Of a DNA stretch of 64,000 nt, positions 8,961 to 16,430 are shown piece by piece. Every line of letters starts with the position of its first letter. Position 1 is the first letter of the stretch. The position numbers and the translations under genes are program-made. A model generated the notes under the pieces. That model did not search any database. It was not told the DNA's origin and worked only from the letters and a program-made list of their open reading frames with translations. This DNA comes from Streptomyces sp. TLI_235 (lineage in GTDB: Bacteria > Actinomycetota > Actinomycetes > Streptomycetales > Streptomycetaceae): positions 62,001 to 126,000 of the forward strand of contig NSGV01000002.1 of the NCBI GenBank assembly GCA_002300355.1. Direction: 5' to 3'.

Positions 8961-9338
8961 TCACCGTCCAACGTCGTGCCCATCTACTCCTCGAAAGTAA
9001 CAAGGTGGCTCTCGTTCTCCCGCATGCGGACAGTCTTCCTCGCCTGTAGGCGAGCGGTCACGATGGCCGCTCTTGTAGAACGAGGCGCGCGGCGGCGGAC
9101 AGCACCTCCGCCGACGCCGCCTCCGCCGCGGCCACCACACGCCGGCGACGGCGACCGATGCGGCAAGGGCGATCACCCACGGGCTGCCGAGCCACGCGGC
9201 GAGCACTCCCGATGCCGCCGCGATGATCAGGGCGGACCCCACGCAGCAGACCACTGCTGCGGCGGCAACCGCCACCAGCAGGCCCACCATGCCATCGGGG
9301 CTGCCCGGATCTTGGGGTGGCGGCGGTGGCGGACGCAT
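8961..9338 (-). CDS. Small membrane protein with vicinal cysteines
   Basis: A 125-residue product starting MRPPPPPPQDPGSPDGMVG. Two membrane segments are visible: LLVAVAAAAVVCCVGSALII and WVIALAASVAVAGVWW, followed by a run of eight arginines and a second Cys-Cys pair. A Cys pair inside the first membrane helix recalls small MerT/MerF-like metal carriers, but I cannot confirm that relationship and no mer or ars gene is nearby. The tail after the Arg run has unusual composition and may not be conserved. It lies among IS fragments. Confidence 0.4.
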   Translation of the reverse strand: MRPPPPPPQDPGSPDGMVGLLVAVAAAAVVCCVGSALIIAAASGVLAAWLGSPWVIALAASVAVAGVWWPRRRRRRRRCCPPPRASFYKSGHRDRSPTGEEDCPHAGEREPPCYFRGVDGHDVGR

Positions 9339-9359
9339 CGTGATCACCCGGATCATTCG

Positions 9360-9794
9360 TCACCGGCGGTCAGGAGCCGACCGAAGATCTCCGCGCCGAG
9401 GCGCTTTGCGGCCTGCTGGTCGAGGATCGCGCCTGTGAGCCCGCTTTGCCTCGCCCGCGGCGTGCTGGTGGGCCCGGCACGTGGTCGAGTCGAGGCCGAC
9501 CAGGCTCCAGTCCACACGCTCCTCGGCGTCGGCCCGGGCCTGGAGCGCCTTGAGCACCCGGTCCCAGGTACCGTCCCCCGACCAGCGGCGATGCCGCTCA
9601 TACACGGTCTTCCAGTTCCCGTACCGCGCCGGAAGGTCCCGCCACGGCACCCCGGTGCGCTCCCGGAAGTAGATCCCGTTCACCACCCGGCGATGGTCGC
9701 TCCACTGCCCACCGCGCCCACCGTTCGCCGGCAGATGCGGCTCCAGTCGAGCCCACTCCTCGTTCGTCAGATCGCCTCTCCCCACGACCAGCAA
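9360..9794 (-). pseudogene. IS5-family transposase remnant
   Basis: The frame from 9794 reads LTNEEWARLEPHLP, then HRRVVNGIYFRERTGVPWRD, LPARYGNWKTVYERHRRW and CRAHQHAAG. This is the classic N-terminal DUF4096 domain of IS5-group (ORF A) transposases plus the first DDE aspartate region (WSLVGLDST). After that point family similarity is lost, and a tail in another frame (ILDQQAAKRLGAEIFGRLL) suggests a deletion. The remaining catalytic residues are absent, so the element cannot move itself. Confidence 0.8.
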
Positions 9795-10061
9795 ACGATC
9801 AAGAACGACGATCCAGTTCCAAGATCCAAAGACGACTCACCGGTCACGGCCTAGTACGCGTGCTCGAAGCAAACACTTCTGGGTGCCTGTCGATGGACTC
9901 CCGCCGTCCTACTCTGTCGCGGGCTCGAAAGCGCCAAGCCGAGATCGACGTCAACTGGACGGCCCCACCCAGATTTTCGGCCCATCAGGGTGGGGTCTCA
10001 AGGCCCCCGGACTACTCTGTCGGAACTGCTCTGTCGGAGCCGCCGCGGGCGGTGCGTCCGG

Positions 10062-10454
10062 TCAGGCGCTCGGCCTCGTCCAGGCCATCGTGAAGCAGGT
10101 CGGGACGTCCGCGGGCACCGAGCCCCGGCGGTACTCCCGCGGCGACCGGCCGACGATGTCGCGGAAGGTGCGGCTGAACGTCCCCGGGCTGCCGAAGCCC
10201 ACCTCGAAGCAGATGTCCGTCACGCTGCGGTCGGTCTCCCGCAGCAGGAACATCGCCCGCTCGACCCGGCGGCGCTGCAGGTAGCGGTGCGGTGTCTCGC
10301 CGAACACGGCCCGGAAGGTGCGCGCGAAGTGCGCCGGCGACACATGGGCGATCCGGGCCAGCGCCGGGACGTCGAGCGGCTGCGCGTACCGGCGGTCCAT
10401 GGCGTCCCGGGCCCGGAGCATGCGGCGGTTGGTGTCTTCGGCGGCGCGGCTCAC
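10062..10454 (-). CDS. Short AraC-family transcriptional regulator (HTH domain only)
   Basis: A 130-residue protein consisting almost entirely of an AraC-type double helix-turn-helix. The first HTH is LARIAHVSPAHFARTFRAVF and the second contains VTDICFEVGFGSPGTFSRTF, matching the family consensus closely. No ligand-binding N-terminal domain is present, as in the short stand-alone AraC proteins common in streptomycetes. The start is the GTG at 10454. The divergent neighbour at 10767 could be a target, but the short regulators are more often linked to VOC-type genes, which are not adjacent here. Confidence 0.85.
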   Translation of the reverse strand: MSRAAEDTNRRMLRARDAMDRRYAQPLDVPALARIAHVSPAHFARTFRAVFGETPHRYLQRRRVERAMFLLRETDRSVTDICFEVGFGSPGTFSRTFRDIVGRSPREYRRGSVPADVPTCFTMAWTRPSA

Positions 10455-10766
10455 GGCACCATCCCATCACGTTCCCGGGCCGTCGGAACAGCGCTGACCG
10501 CGGGGCCCCGGAGCCCGGGCCCGGACGCGAACCTGCTGATGGCCCGTCACCCGTTGGACGCCCCCGTCCGGGATTTCCGTCCGGACCGCCGCACACCGCC
10601 GTCACCTGCGCAAACGGCCGATCGGTGACGTGGGACACGCCCGCTCGGACGGCCCGGCCGACCGTCCGTCAGGCTACCGCGCTGACGGACCGTCGGTTTC
10701 CTCGGGCTGAGGGCACGGCACCGCACCCGGCAGACCGCCCGACCACGTGCCCGTCGGAGGACATCC
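10455..10766. promoter_or_regulatory. Divergent intergenic region with a 14-bp inverted repeat
   Basis: No gene is supported in this 312-bp gap. It contains a near-perfect inverted repeat, CGACCGTCCGTCAG (10659-10672) and CTGACGGACCGTCG (10682-10695), with one mismatch and a nine-base loop. Because the flanking genes diverge, it is more likely an operator or mRNA-leader element for the 10767 gene than a terminator. Confidence 0.45.
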
Positions 10767-11255
10767 ATGCAGATTGCACGCGCCGCCATCGGTTCCGCCC
10801 TGGCTCTCGGCGCCCTCGCCCTGTCGGCCCCCTCGGCGGCCGCCGACGACTCCGGGATCCGCATCGATCCCGGCAACGCGAGCCCGGGCTCGACCGTCAC
10901 CGTCAGCACGGAGGCCTGTGGTCCGGATGTGACGTACGGCAAGGGCGAGTCCGAGGTCGGCGGCCAGTTCCACCTCTTCCAGGGCGACCGCGCGGGCATC
11001 CTCGTCGGCACCTTCGAGGTGCCCGCGGACGCCGAGCCCGGCAGCAGCAAGGTCACGGTGAAGTGCCCGCCGCGGATCCAGGTGACGGACACCGTCGAGA
11101 TCAGCCGCCGTCCCAGCGGTGCGGTCGCCGCCGGCGGCGGAGGCACGTCGGGCGCCGACGGCGCCCGGGTCGCGCTGGGCGGCGTGCTGCTGGCCGGTGC
11201 GGCGGCGGGCGGTGCGGTCAAGGTCCGCCGCCGGCTGCTCCTCGGCCGGGCCTGA
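10767..11255 (+). CDS. Secreted or membrane-anchored protein of the sortase-associated type
   Basis: A 162-residue protein with signal peptide MQIARAAIGSALALGALALS and a cleavage region near APSAAADD. The mature part is a small beta-rich domain (GIRIDPGNASPGSTVTVST) with two cysteines that could pair. It ends with a Gly/Ala-rich hydrophobic segment and basic tail (KVRRRLLLGRA), a C-terminal membrane anchor. This layout is frequently found directly before class F sortases in streptomycetes, and the next gene is exactly that. No LPxTG-type sorting motif was seen, so it may not be the sortase substrate. Confidence 0.7.
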   Translation: MQIARAAIGSALALGALALSAPSAAADDSGIRIDPGNASPGSTVTVSTEACGPDVTYGKGESEVGGQFHLFQGDRAGILVGTFEVPADAEPGSSKVTVKCPPRIQVTDTVEISRRPSGAVAAGGGGTSGADGARVALGGVLLAGAAAGGAVKVRRRLLLGRA

Positions 11256-11271
11256 CCGGCCGGCCCCGCTG

Positions 11272-11307
11272 CCCGGCGCCCCGGACGCACCTGTCCGGGG
11301 CGCCGGG
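11272..11307 (+). terminator. 15-bp perfect hairpin between secreted protein and sortase
   Basis: CCCGGCGCCCCGGAC (11272-11286) pairs fully with GTCCGGGGCGCCGGG (11293-11307) around a six-base loop. It lies after the stop of the first gene and 40 bp before the sortase start, so it may attenuate read-through into the sortase. Confidence 0.65.
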
Positions 11308-11346
11308 CCGTCCCGCCTTTCCGCGCGAACGAAGGGCCCGATCACC

Positions 11347-12105
11347 ATGGACACCCGGCACGACACCTCCGCCCCCGGACGGCTGCCCACCCCGTCGGCC
11401 CTCCTGCTGGGCTGCGCGCTCGCGACCGGGATCCTGCTGATCGGACAGGGGACGCACCCCGAGCGGCCACCGCAGCCCTCCGCCGCCCAGGCCTTCCCGA
11501 GCCAGAGCCCGACCACCACCGCACCGGCCCTTGCACCGGCCACCGCACCGCCGTCCACCGCACCGGCGAGCGCCTCCGCCTCGACCCCCGCCCTGCCGTC
11601 CCCTGCCGAGCCGGAGACCCTCCGGCCGCTGCCGCCGTCGGACCCGGTCCGGCTGCGGATCCCCGCCATCGGAGTCGACGCCCCGATGACCGGACTGGAC
11701 CTCGACGCGGCCGGAGCACTGCAACCGCCGTCCGCCGACAGCCCGAACCTCACGGGCTGGTACCGCGGCGGCGCCTCCCCCGGCTCGTCCGGCACGGCCA
11801 TCGCGACCGGGCACGTGGACACCCGCAGCGGTCCCGCCGTCTTCTTCCGGCTCGGCGCCCTGCCCAAGGGGAGCACCGTCGAGGTCACCCGGGCCGACGG
11901 CAGCACGGCGGTGTTCACCGTCGACGCGGTCGAGGTCTACGACAAGAAGGCCTTCCCCGACGACAAGGTCTACGGCAACACCTCCGGGCTGCCGGAACTT
12001 CGGGTGATCACCTGCGGCGGCGGCTACACGAAGCCGACCGGCTACCTCGGCAACGTCGTCGTGTACGCCACCCTCACCGGCACCGAGTGGCTCGGTCGCC
12101 GGTGA
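11347..12105 (+). CDS. Class F sortase
   Basis: A 252-residue membrane-anchored transpeptidase. A hydrophobic anchor (ALLLGCALATGILLIG, residues 19-34) is followed by a Thr/Ser/Pro-rich linker to about residue 100 and then the sortase barrel. The catalytic His lies in TGHVDTR (His156) and the Cys in VITCGGG (Cys223). The expected third residue, Arg, is not obvious in the following strand (GYLGNVVVYA), as in several actinomycete class F members. It acts outside the membrane. Its partner substrate is not evident from sequence. The gene follows the secreted-protein gene on the same strand, with a hairpin between them. Confidence 0.85.
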   Translation: MDTRHDTSAPGRLPTPSALLLGCALATGILLIGQGTHPERPPQPSAAQAFPSQSPTTTAPALAPATAPPSTAPASASASTPALPSPAEPETLRPLPPSDPVRLRIPAIGVDAPMTGLDLDAAGALQPPSADSPNLTGWYRGGASPGSSGTAIATGHVDTRSGPAVFFRLGALPKGSTVEVTRADGSTAVFTVDAVEVYDKKAFPDDKVYGNTSGLPELRVITCGGGYTKPTGYLGNVVVYATLTGTEWLGRR

Positions 12106-12637
12106 CCCCCCAGAAGTACAGATCCTCCGGCCGGCCGACCTACCGGGCAGTACCACCTCCGCCGCGGCCCGCCCCTTTTCGCCTGCTGAGACGGTCCGGC
12201 GGACCGCGGCGGATGTGTGGAACAGTCCTCGGCGGGCGGCCTGGGCCCGGGGCCAGGTCATGGTTGGGCCGCAGGCCGCCCGCTCGATCGCCGGTACGGG
12301 ACAACCTTTGGCCTTGCGCCTGACCGGCGGTGCGATCTGCTCGGACCTGCATGGGTCACGCCGGTGGCGGTGGCGGATTCCGAGGTCCGTCAGTGGCGCG
12401 GCGCCGCTTCAGATGCAAGTTCAGATGCAAGTACATCCATGAGCCGCCCGAGGCCAGGGCGCCGGGCAGAACGGGCACGAGGACGTCGGCGGCATCACGA
12501 TCTGTCAGCATCCAAGCCACCCCATCGTCCGCCGCGCGCGTCCACCTCATGTGACGGTAGCCCCTCCCGAGCGGGCGCACAGCGCCTTTACCGCACAAAA
12601 GGGCACACCCGGCCCGGCCGGCGGCCCGGCCCGGGCT
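12106..12637. other. 532-bp region without a confident gene
   Basis: Only short, unsupported frames are present. A direct repeat (TTCAGATGCAAG, about 12409-12432, two adjacent copies) is the only clear structure. One weak minus-strand candidate is listed separately. Confidence 0.4.
12356..12550 (-). CDS. Possible small hypothetical protein
   Basis: A 64-codon frame starting at the ATG at 12550 (MRWTRAADDGVAWMLTDRDA). A GGGAGG lies upstream but at a long spacing of about twelve bases. Composition in the first 45 residues is protein-like, with a Pro-rich end. No family was recognised, and a chance frame is quite possible at this GC content. Confidence 0.2.
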   Translation of the reverse strand: MRWTRAADDGVAWMLTDRDAADVLVPVLPGALASGGSWMYLHLNLHLKRRRATDGPRNPPPPPA

Positions 12638-13081
12638 TCAGGGCTCTCCGTGGGTGACGACCGCGGCCGTTCCGTGCAGCACAAGGCCCTGGAGTCGGGC
12701 CGCCTCCAGGCTCCGTCCGAAGGCCTCGGCCTGTTCGAGCGGGTCGAGGCCCATCAGCCCGGGCGGCCAGGTGCCGGGCGGGACGACGAGGACCAGGACG
12801 CCGGTCGGTTCGGCCGCGGCGGACGTCCAGACCGGGGAGGCCGCCACCGGCGGGTGGGGCTCCCAGACGCCACGCCCGCCGACCAGGACCAGCCGCTCGA
12901 ACCAGCCTTCGCGGACCTCCACCACGCCCGTGGTCGTGGGCGGGTTGCCGGCCGCCAGCATGAACCCGCTGTCCAGGGCGTCCTGGACGAGTTCTCCGTA
13001 CCAGTCCTCGCCGACCTCGACGATCGCCTCCGCGGCCGACCTGCCCTCCGGCCCCTCACGTACCGCCAGCGCCCACACCAT
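12638..13081 (-). CDS. Conserved-looking hypothetical protein
   Basis: A 147-residue protein starting MVWALAVREGPEGRSAAEAI. A GTG thirteen codons upstream (13120) is an alternative start. It has an alternating helix/strand composition with several Trp residues and a hydrophobic strand VLVLVVPPGTWPPG near residue 95-107. No signal peptide, membrane segment or catalytic motif is visible and I do not recognise the family. It is divergent from the hypothetical gene at 13232. Base composition matches neighbouring real genes. Confidence 0.55.
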   Translation of the reverse strand: MVWALAVREGPEGRSAAEAIVEVGEDWYGELVQDALDSGFMLAAGNPPTTTGVVEVREGWFERLVLVGGRGVWEPHPPVAASPVWTSAAAEPTGVLVLVVPPGTWPPGLMGLDPLEQAEAFGRSLEAARLQGLVLHGTAAVVTHGEP

Positions 13082-13231
13082 CGGCGCCGCCCGTCGCCCA
13101 CCACCCGCATTCTCCGCCACACCCACCCAACGAGCGAGGCTGCGAAAGTGCACACCCGACCCGCCGAACGGCCCTGCGGCCCGACCGCAGCCGGCGCCGG
13201 TGACGCCGACCGGTTTGGCTAGGCTGCCGCC

Positions 13232-13645
13232 ATGGCGCGCAAGCACGAGGCAGCGCGGCGGATGGTCGTCGGCGAGGAGACCTACGTCTGGTCGGTCCGG
13301 CACGACCACTCGCTCCGCGGCGAGGGCGACGAACGGCACTGCCGGACGCTGCTGACGGTGCGTCGGCCGGGCGGCACCGGGCGGCTCGTGCTGGCCTTCG
13401 AGGCGGGGCCGGGCCGGATGGTGGCGGAGGCCTTCATGCCGGCCGGCGCGGTCGAGACGGCGGACAGCCCGATGGTGAACCTCCACGAGCCCGGGACGGC
13501 CCGGGCCTTCCTCGACGCGGCGCTCGCCGGCGGCTGGGACCCGCAGGACCGCGCCACCCTCCTGGTGGACGGCTGGCCGCTGCTCCCGGGGGGCGCCGCC
13601 GAGCGTGCGGGTGCCGCCGGCCCGGGCCTCCAGGACCGCCCCTGA
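13232..13645 (+). CDS. Hypothetical protein, probably translated from a leaderless mRNA
   Basis: A 137-residue cytosolic protein (MARKHEAARRMVVGEETYVW) with beta-rich segments such as GRLVLAFEAGPGRM and a C-terminal DRATLLVDGWPLLPG. No ribosome site is visible. Instead a -10-like TAGGCT (13220-13225) ends six bases before the ATG, the spacing expected for a leaderless transcript. Family not recognised. It faces away from the gene at 12638 and converges with the WD40 operon. Confidence 0.6.
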   Translation: MARKHEAARRMVVGEETYVWSVRHDHSLRGEGDERHCRTLLTVRRPGGTGRLVLAFEAGPGRMVAEAFMPAGAVETADSPMVNLHEPGTARAFLDAALAGGWDPQDRATLLVDGWPLLPGGAAERAGAAGPGLQDRP

Positions 13646-13653
13646 CTCCGGGC

Positions 13654-13824
13654 TCAGCGCTTGAGCCGGCGGTAGCGCCGCATCAGCTCGGTGAGACGGT
13701 CCGGGTCGGCCGGCCCGTTGAGCTCGCCGAGGAGGTCGTCCGGGCAGTGCTCGTACAGGTCTCCCCACCAGCGGCGTGCCCGGTTGTCCCAGATCCGGTA
13801 GCCGCCGGGAACGCCCCGGGCCAC
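13654..13824 (-). CDS. Very small conserved-type protein (56 aa)
   Basis: The product contains GGYRIWDNRARRWWGDLYEH and ends TELMRRYRRLKR, an aromatic- and Arg-rich pattern also seen in short streptomycete hypotheticals. I chose the GTG at 13824; the frame is open further upstream across the stop of the WD40 gene, so translational coupling from that gene is possible. Role unknown. Confidence 0.45.
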   Translation of the reverse strand: MARGVPGGYRIWDNRARRWWGDLYEHCPDDLLGELNGPADPDRLTELMRRYRRLKR

Positions 13825-13834
13825 GTACCGCCGC

Positions 13835-14875
13835 CTAGTAATGCCGCCGCCCCTCACCCTGGCTGCCCTCGCCCCGGCTGCCTTCACCCCGGCTGCCCTC
13901 GCCCCCGGGCCGGGTCACCCGGGGTTCCTGCCGGCGGACGAGGACGGTGACCTCACACCCGTGGGCGGCGAGCAGGCGTTCCCCGGGCAGGGCGGCGAGC
14001 GCGGTCACCGGCTGCGGCAACCGCAGGTCGGGGGCGGACGGACCACGGGTCGTCAGATCGGTGAGCCGCAGCGTCCCTTCGTCCCCGCCGGTCGCGAGGA
14101 CGGGACCGGCGGCCCACTGCGCCACGGTCATCGCCCCGAACATGCCGTGGTGGGAGGCGGGCCGGGGTGCGAACTCCCGGGCCGCGGGCACGTCCCAGAG
14201 GCGGAGGGCGCCGCGCCAGTCGCCGGTGGCGAGCACGGCACGGCCGTTCGCGGTGGTGAGGGCGACCGCGTTGACCGCTGCGGTGGCCGCGGCCGGGAGG
14301 CGGGCGAGCAGCCGGCCGTCCGTCAGGTCGCGGACCAAGACGTCGTGGTCCCAGCTCTGGTCGACGTCCATGCCGGTGGAGGTGGCCGCGACGGGCCGGC
14401 CGTCGACGACGGTCACCGCGATCGCGTGCACCGCCTGGCCGTGGCCGCCGAGGACCGGGCCGAGCGGGGTGTGGTCGGTGAGGTCCCAGGTGCGGGTGGT
14501 GCCGTCCTCGTGGCCGGTGACGGCGATCGGGCGGCCGGCCGGGCTGCAGACCGCCACCGCCGTGGCGTCGTCGACGGGCAGGGCCCACAGGCAGTCCCCG
14601 GTCAGCGGGTCGCGGACGAACCGCGGGTCGTAGTCCCCGACCGTCAGGACGACCGGGCGGCCCGCGACGACGGCCACCGCGATCGCCGGATGGCTGCCGA
14701 CGGCGAATCCGCCGAGCGCCCGGCCGGCCGCCGGGTCCCACCACCGCACGGTGCCGTCCTGGCCGGCGCTGGCCGCCACCGGCCGCCCGTCGACGACGGC
14801 TGTCGCCACGGCGGCCACCGGTGCCGGATGCCCGCTGTCCTCCGGTCCGGCCGCCCACTCCGCCACCCATGCCAT
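13835..14875 (-). CDS. WD40-repeat propeller protein
   Basis: A 346-residue protein made mostly of WD40 units with the local signature VDGRPVAASAGQDGTVRWWD, repeated in variant form as GRPIAVTGHEDGTTRTWD and NGRAVLATGDWRGALRLWD. About six to seven blades would form one propeller for protein-protein contact. The ATG at 14875 follows GGGGGAG closely; a GTG at 14911 lacks a ribosome site. The last ~25 residues are a tandem GEGSR/GEGSQ repeat encoded by three 15-bp DNA repeats. It is a paralogue of the much larger protein at 29056-31509, which has the same repeat wording. No enzymatic domain is fused. Confidence 0.8.
   Translation of the reverse strand: MAWVAEWAAGPEDSGHPAPVAAVATAVVDGRPVAASAGQDGTVRWWDPAAGRALGGFAVGSHPAIAVAVVAGRPVVLTVGDYDPRFVRDPLTGDCLWALPVDDATAVAVCSPAGRPIAVTGHEDGTTRTWDLTDHTPLGPVLGGHGQAVHAIAVTVVDGRPVAATSTGMDVDQSWDHDVLVRDLTDGRLLARLPAAATAAVNAVALTTANGRAVLATGDWRGALRLWDVPAAREFAPRPASHHGMFGAMTVAQWAAGPVLATGGDEGTLRLTDLTTRGPSAPDLRLPQPVTALAALPGERLLAAHGCEVTVLVRRQEPRVTRPGGEGSRGEGSRGEGSQGEGRRHY
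13861..13905. repeat. Three tandem 15-bp repeats inside the WD40 gene
   Basis: Units GGCTGCCCTCGCCCC, GGCTGCCTTCACCCC and GGCTGCCCTCGCCCC lie head to tail. On the coding strand they encode the GEGSR-type repeats of the C-terminal tail, so copy-number changes would keep the frame (five codons each). Confidence 0.85.
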
Positions 14876-15082
14876 CCGCTCCCCCTCAGGCGCGCTCCCC
14901 CGGCCCGCCACTGCGCCGCTGCCGGTCGCAGCCCATGATCCCCCACGGACGAGCCGGCGGCCGTGGTCCGGTGCGCGAACGAGGCCGATATTCCGTGGAC
15001 GGCTCCGGTGCGGGTGTGGTCGACTACGCGCCGATCCACGCGGAGCAGGTCCGGGCAGTGGAGAGGGAACCCGGGAGGGGTC

Positions 15083-15814
15083 ATGACGGCGGCCGCGGAC
15101 GAGGGCACCGGCGGGTCACCGGCTTCCAGCCAGTCCGCCGACGACACCCGCTCGGCGGCACTCGCCGCGTTCCTGCAGCGGTCGGTGGAGCCGGATCCCG
15201 ATGCTCGGCCGGCGTGGAGCCGACTGGCGTTCGCCTCGGCGATCGCCGGGCTGATCGGCCCGCTGTGGCCGGTCGGCCTGGTGGCGGGCGTGGTCGCCCT
15301 GGTACGGGTCCGCCGGTCGAAGCGGGGCGGTCAGGCCTTCGCGGTCGCGGGGATCGCCCTGAGCGCCCTGTGGGCGGCGATGTTCCTGGTGGTCGACACC
15401 GGCACCTCGGGTGAAGACAGGGTCAGGACCGTCAGCGGCTACGACCTCCGCGCGGGCGACTGCTTCGGCCTGCAGTCCGCCGATGCGTTCCTCGCCCACG
15501 AGGTCACGGCCGTGCCGTGCGCACGCACCCACCACGGCGAGGCGGTCGGCTTCGCGGACCTGGGCGTCCTGATCGCCGGCAGCCCGGCCGACTGGGACCG
15601 TCAGGCCCGAACGGACTGCGCCGCCCTGGTCCGCGGCTATGTCGCCGCCGGACGGGACCTGCCGGCCACGGCGGCCGTCGACGTCCTTCTGCCGCAGGGC
15701 AACTCCGTGGTGGTGCGGACGCAGACCAGGGTGGTGTGCGCCGTCGTCGACCCGGGCCCCGGGTGGGCGGGCTCGCTCCGCGACCCCGTCCCGGCGGATG
15801 CCGCCGGGGCCTGA
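15083..15814 (+). CDS. DUF4190 / septum-formation-like membrane protein
   Basis: A 243-residue protein. The ATG at 15083 has GGGAGGGG two bases upstream of the TC spacer, better than upstream GTGs. A short acidic N-terminus precedes two membrane helices (LAFASAIAGLIGPLWPVGLV and FAVAGIALSALWAAMFLVV) in the DUF4190 arrangement. An extracytoplasmic domain follows, with YDLRAGDCFGLQ, VPCARTHHGEAVGFADL and two further Cys, the pattern of the septum-formation domain. Such proteins are common in actinomycetes. Their biochemical role is not well defined. Confidence 0.7.
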   Translation: MTAAADEGTGGSPASSQSADDTRSAALAAFLQRSVEPDPDARPAWSRLAFASAIAGLIGPLWPVGLVAGVVALVRVRRSKRGGQAFAVAGIALSALWAAMFLVVDTGTSGEDRVRTVSGYDLRAGDCFGLQSADAFLAHEVTAVPCARTHHGEAVGFADLGVLIAGSPADWDRQARTDCAALVRGYVAAGRDLPATAAVDVLLPQGNSVVVRTQTRVVCAVVDPGPGWAGSLRDPVPADAAGA

Positions 15815-15901
15815 CCCGGGTACGGGCGGCACGGCTCATGCACGTGGTCGCCGAGGTCGGTTTCCGTCCGCTCCGCCGTGCCGGTTGTCGACGCACACGG
15901 A

Positions 15902-15937
15902 CGGAGCGGTCACCGGCCGGTGCCGGTGACCGCTCCG
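15902..15937. terminator. 15-bp perfect hairpin between convergent genes
   Basis: CGGAGCGGTCACCGG (15902-15916) pairs perfectly with CCGGTGACCGCTCCG (15923-15937). It lies eight bases past the stop of the bL37-like gene and downstream of the converging DUF4190 gene, so it can terminate both. Confidence 0.8.
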
Positions 15938-15944
15938 CAGGCGC

Positions 15945-16022
15945 TCAGCACTGTGGACGACGACCGTGGTTCGCTCCGCGCCTGGCGCGTGCCTTCTTCT
16001 TCCGACGCCGCTTCGACGACAT
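15945..16022 (-). CDS. Ribosomal protein bL37-like (25 residues)
   Basis: A 25-codon gene that begins MSSKRRRKKKARARR and ends GANHGRRPQC. The basic run followed by ANHG(K/R)RP matches actinobacterial bL37, the tiny 50S-subunit protein described from mycobacterial ribosomes (about 24 residues with the same ending). A very good ribosome site (AGAGGAG, six bases before the ATG) and a perfect 15-bp hairpin right after the stop support a real transcribed gene. It is the last gene of a minus-strand group after a PLDc_N protein. The terminal Cys is unusual compared with the common RPN(A/S) end. Confidence 0.75.
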   Translation of the reverse strand: MSSKRRRKKKARARRGANHGRRPQC

Positions 16023-16139
16023 GGACCGCTCCTCTCACCGCGGGGTGGCCGGCCCCCCGTCCCACGGTTCCACACCCCGGCCGGAGTGGCCTCCGGACGG
16101 CCTTCCGGGCGGACGTCGCCGCATCGTGCCCCGGACGGG

Positions 16140-16352
16140 TCACCGGCGCAGGCTGCGGCCGTACACCAGGTAGGCGGCGACGCCGAAGAGGTTGCCGAGG
16201 AGGCAGATGAGCAGCCAGGTCTGCGGCGGGTAGCGGCGGGTGTCGGGGTGTCGCGAGATGTCGACCATGCAGGTCAGCGCGGGGACGAGCGCGACCAGCG
16301 GGACGAGGGCGGCCGGCAGCCCCGGGGACGGGGGCAGGGAGGCGGTGAGCAC
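16140..16352 (-). CDS. PLDc_N (phospholipase D nuclease N-terminal) domain membrane protein
   Basis: A 70-residue protein with two membrane helices: LPAALVPLVALVPALTCMVDI and TWLLICLLGNLFGVAAYLVYG. The second helix with LLGNLFGVAAYLVYGR is the hallmark of the short PLDc_N domain, normally the membrane anchor of cardiolipin synthases, here standing alone as in many actinomycetes. The start is a GTG at 16352. Its role alone is unknown. Confidence 0.75.
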   Translation of the reverse strand: MLTASLPPSPGLPAALVPLVALVPALTCMVDISRHPDTRRYPPQTWLLICLLGNLFGVAAYLVYGRSLRR

Positions 16353-16430
16353 GCTGGCGCCCCTTCCGGCCGGAGGACGGGCGACCGCCGGGGCCGCACA
16401 TCCAGAGCTTTGGCCGCTCGCGGCCGCGCG

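Noticed and set aside
12106..12637. Several 60-80 codon frames on both strands
   Set aside because: No ribosome site at proper distance and no recognisable protein features, apart from one weak candidate listed with low confidence.
13841..14938. 365-codon plus-strand frame opposite the WD40 gene
   Set aside because: Lacks motifs; its strand carries the complement of clear WD40 blades.
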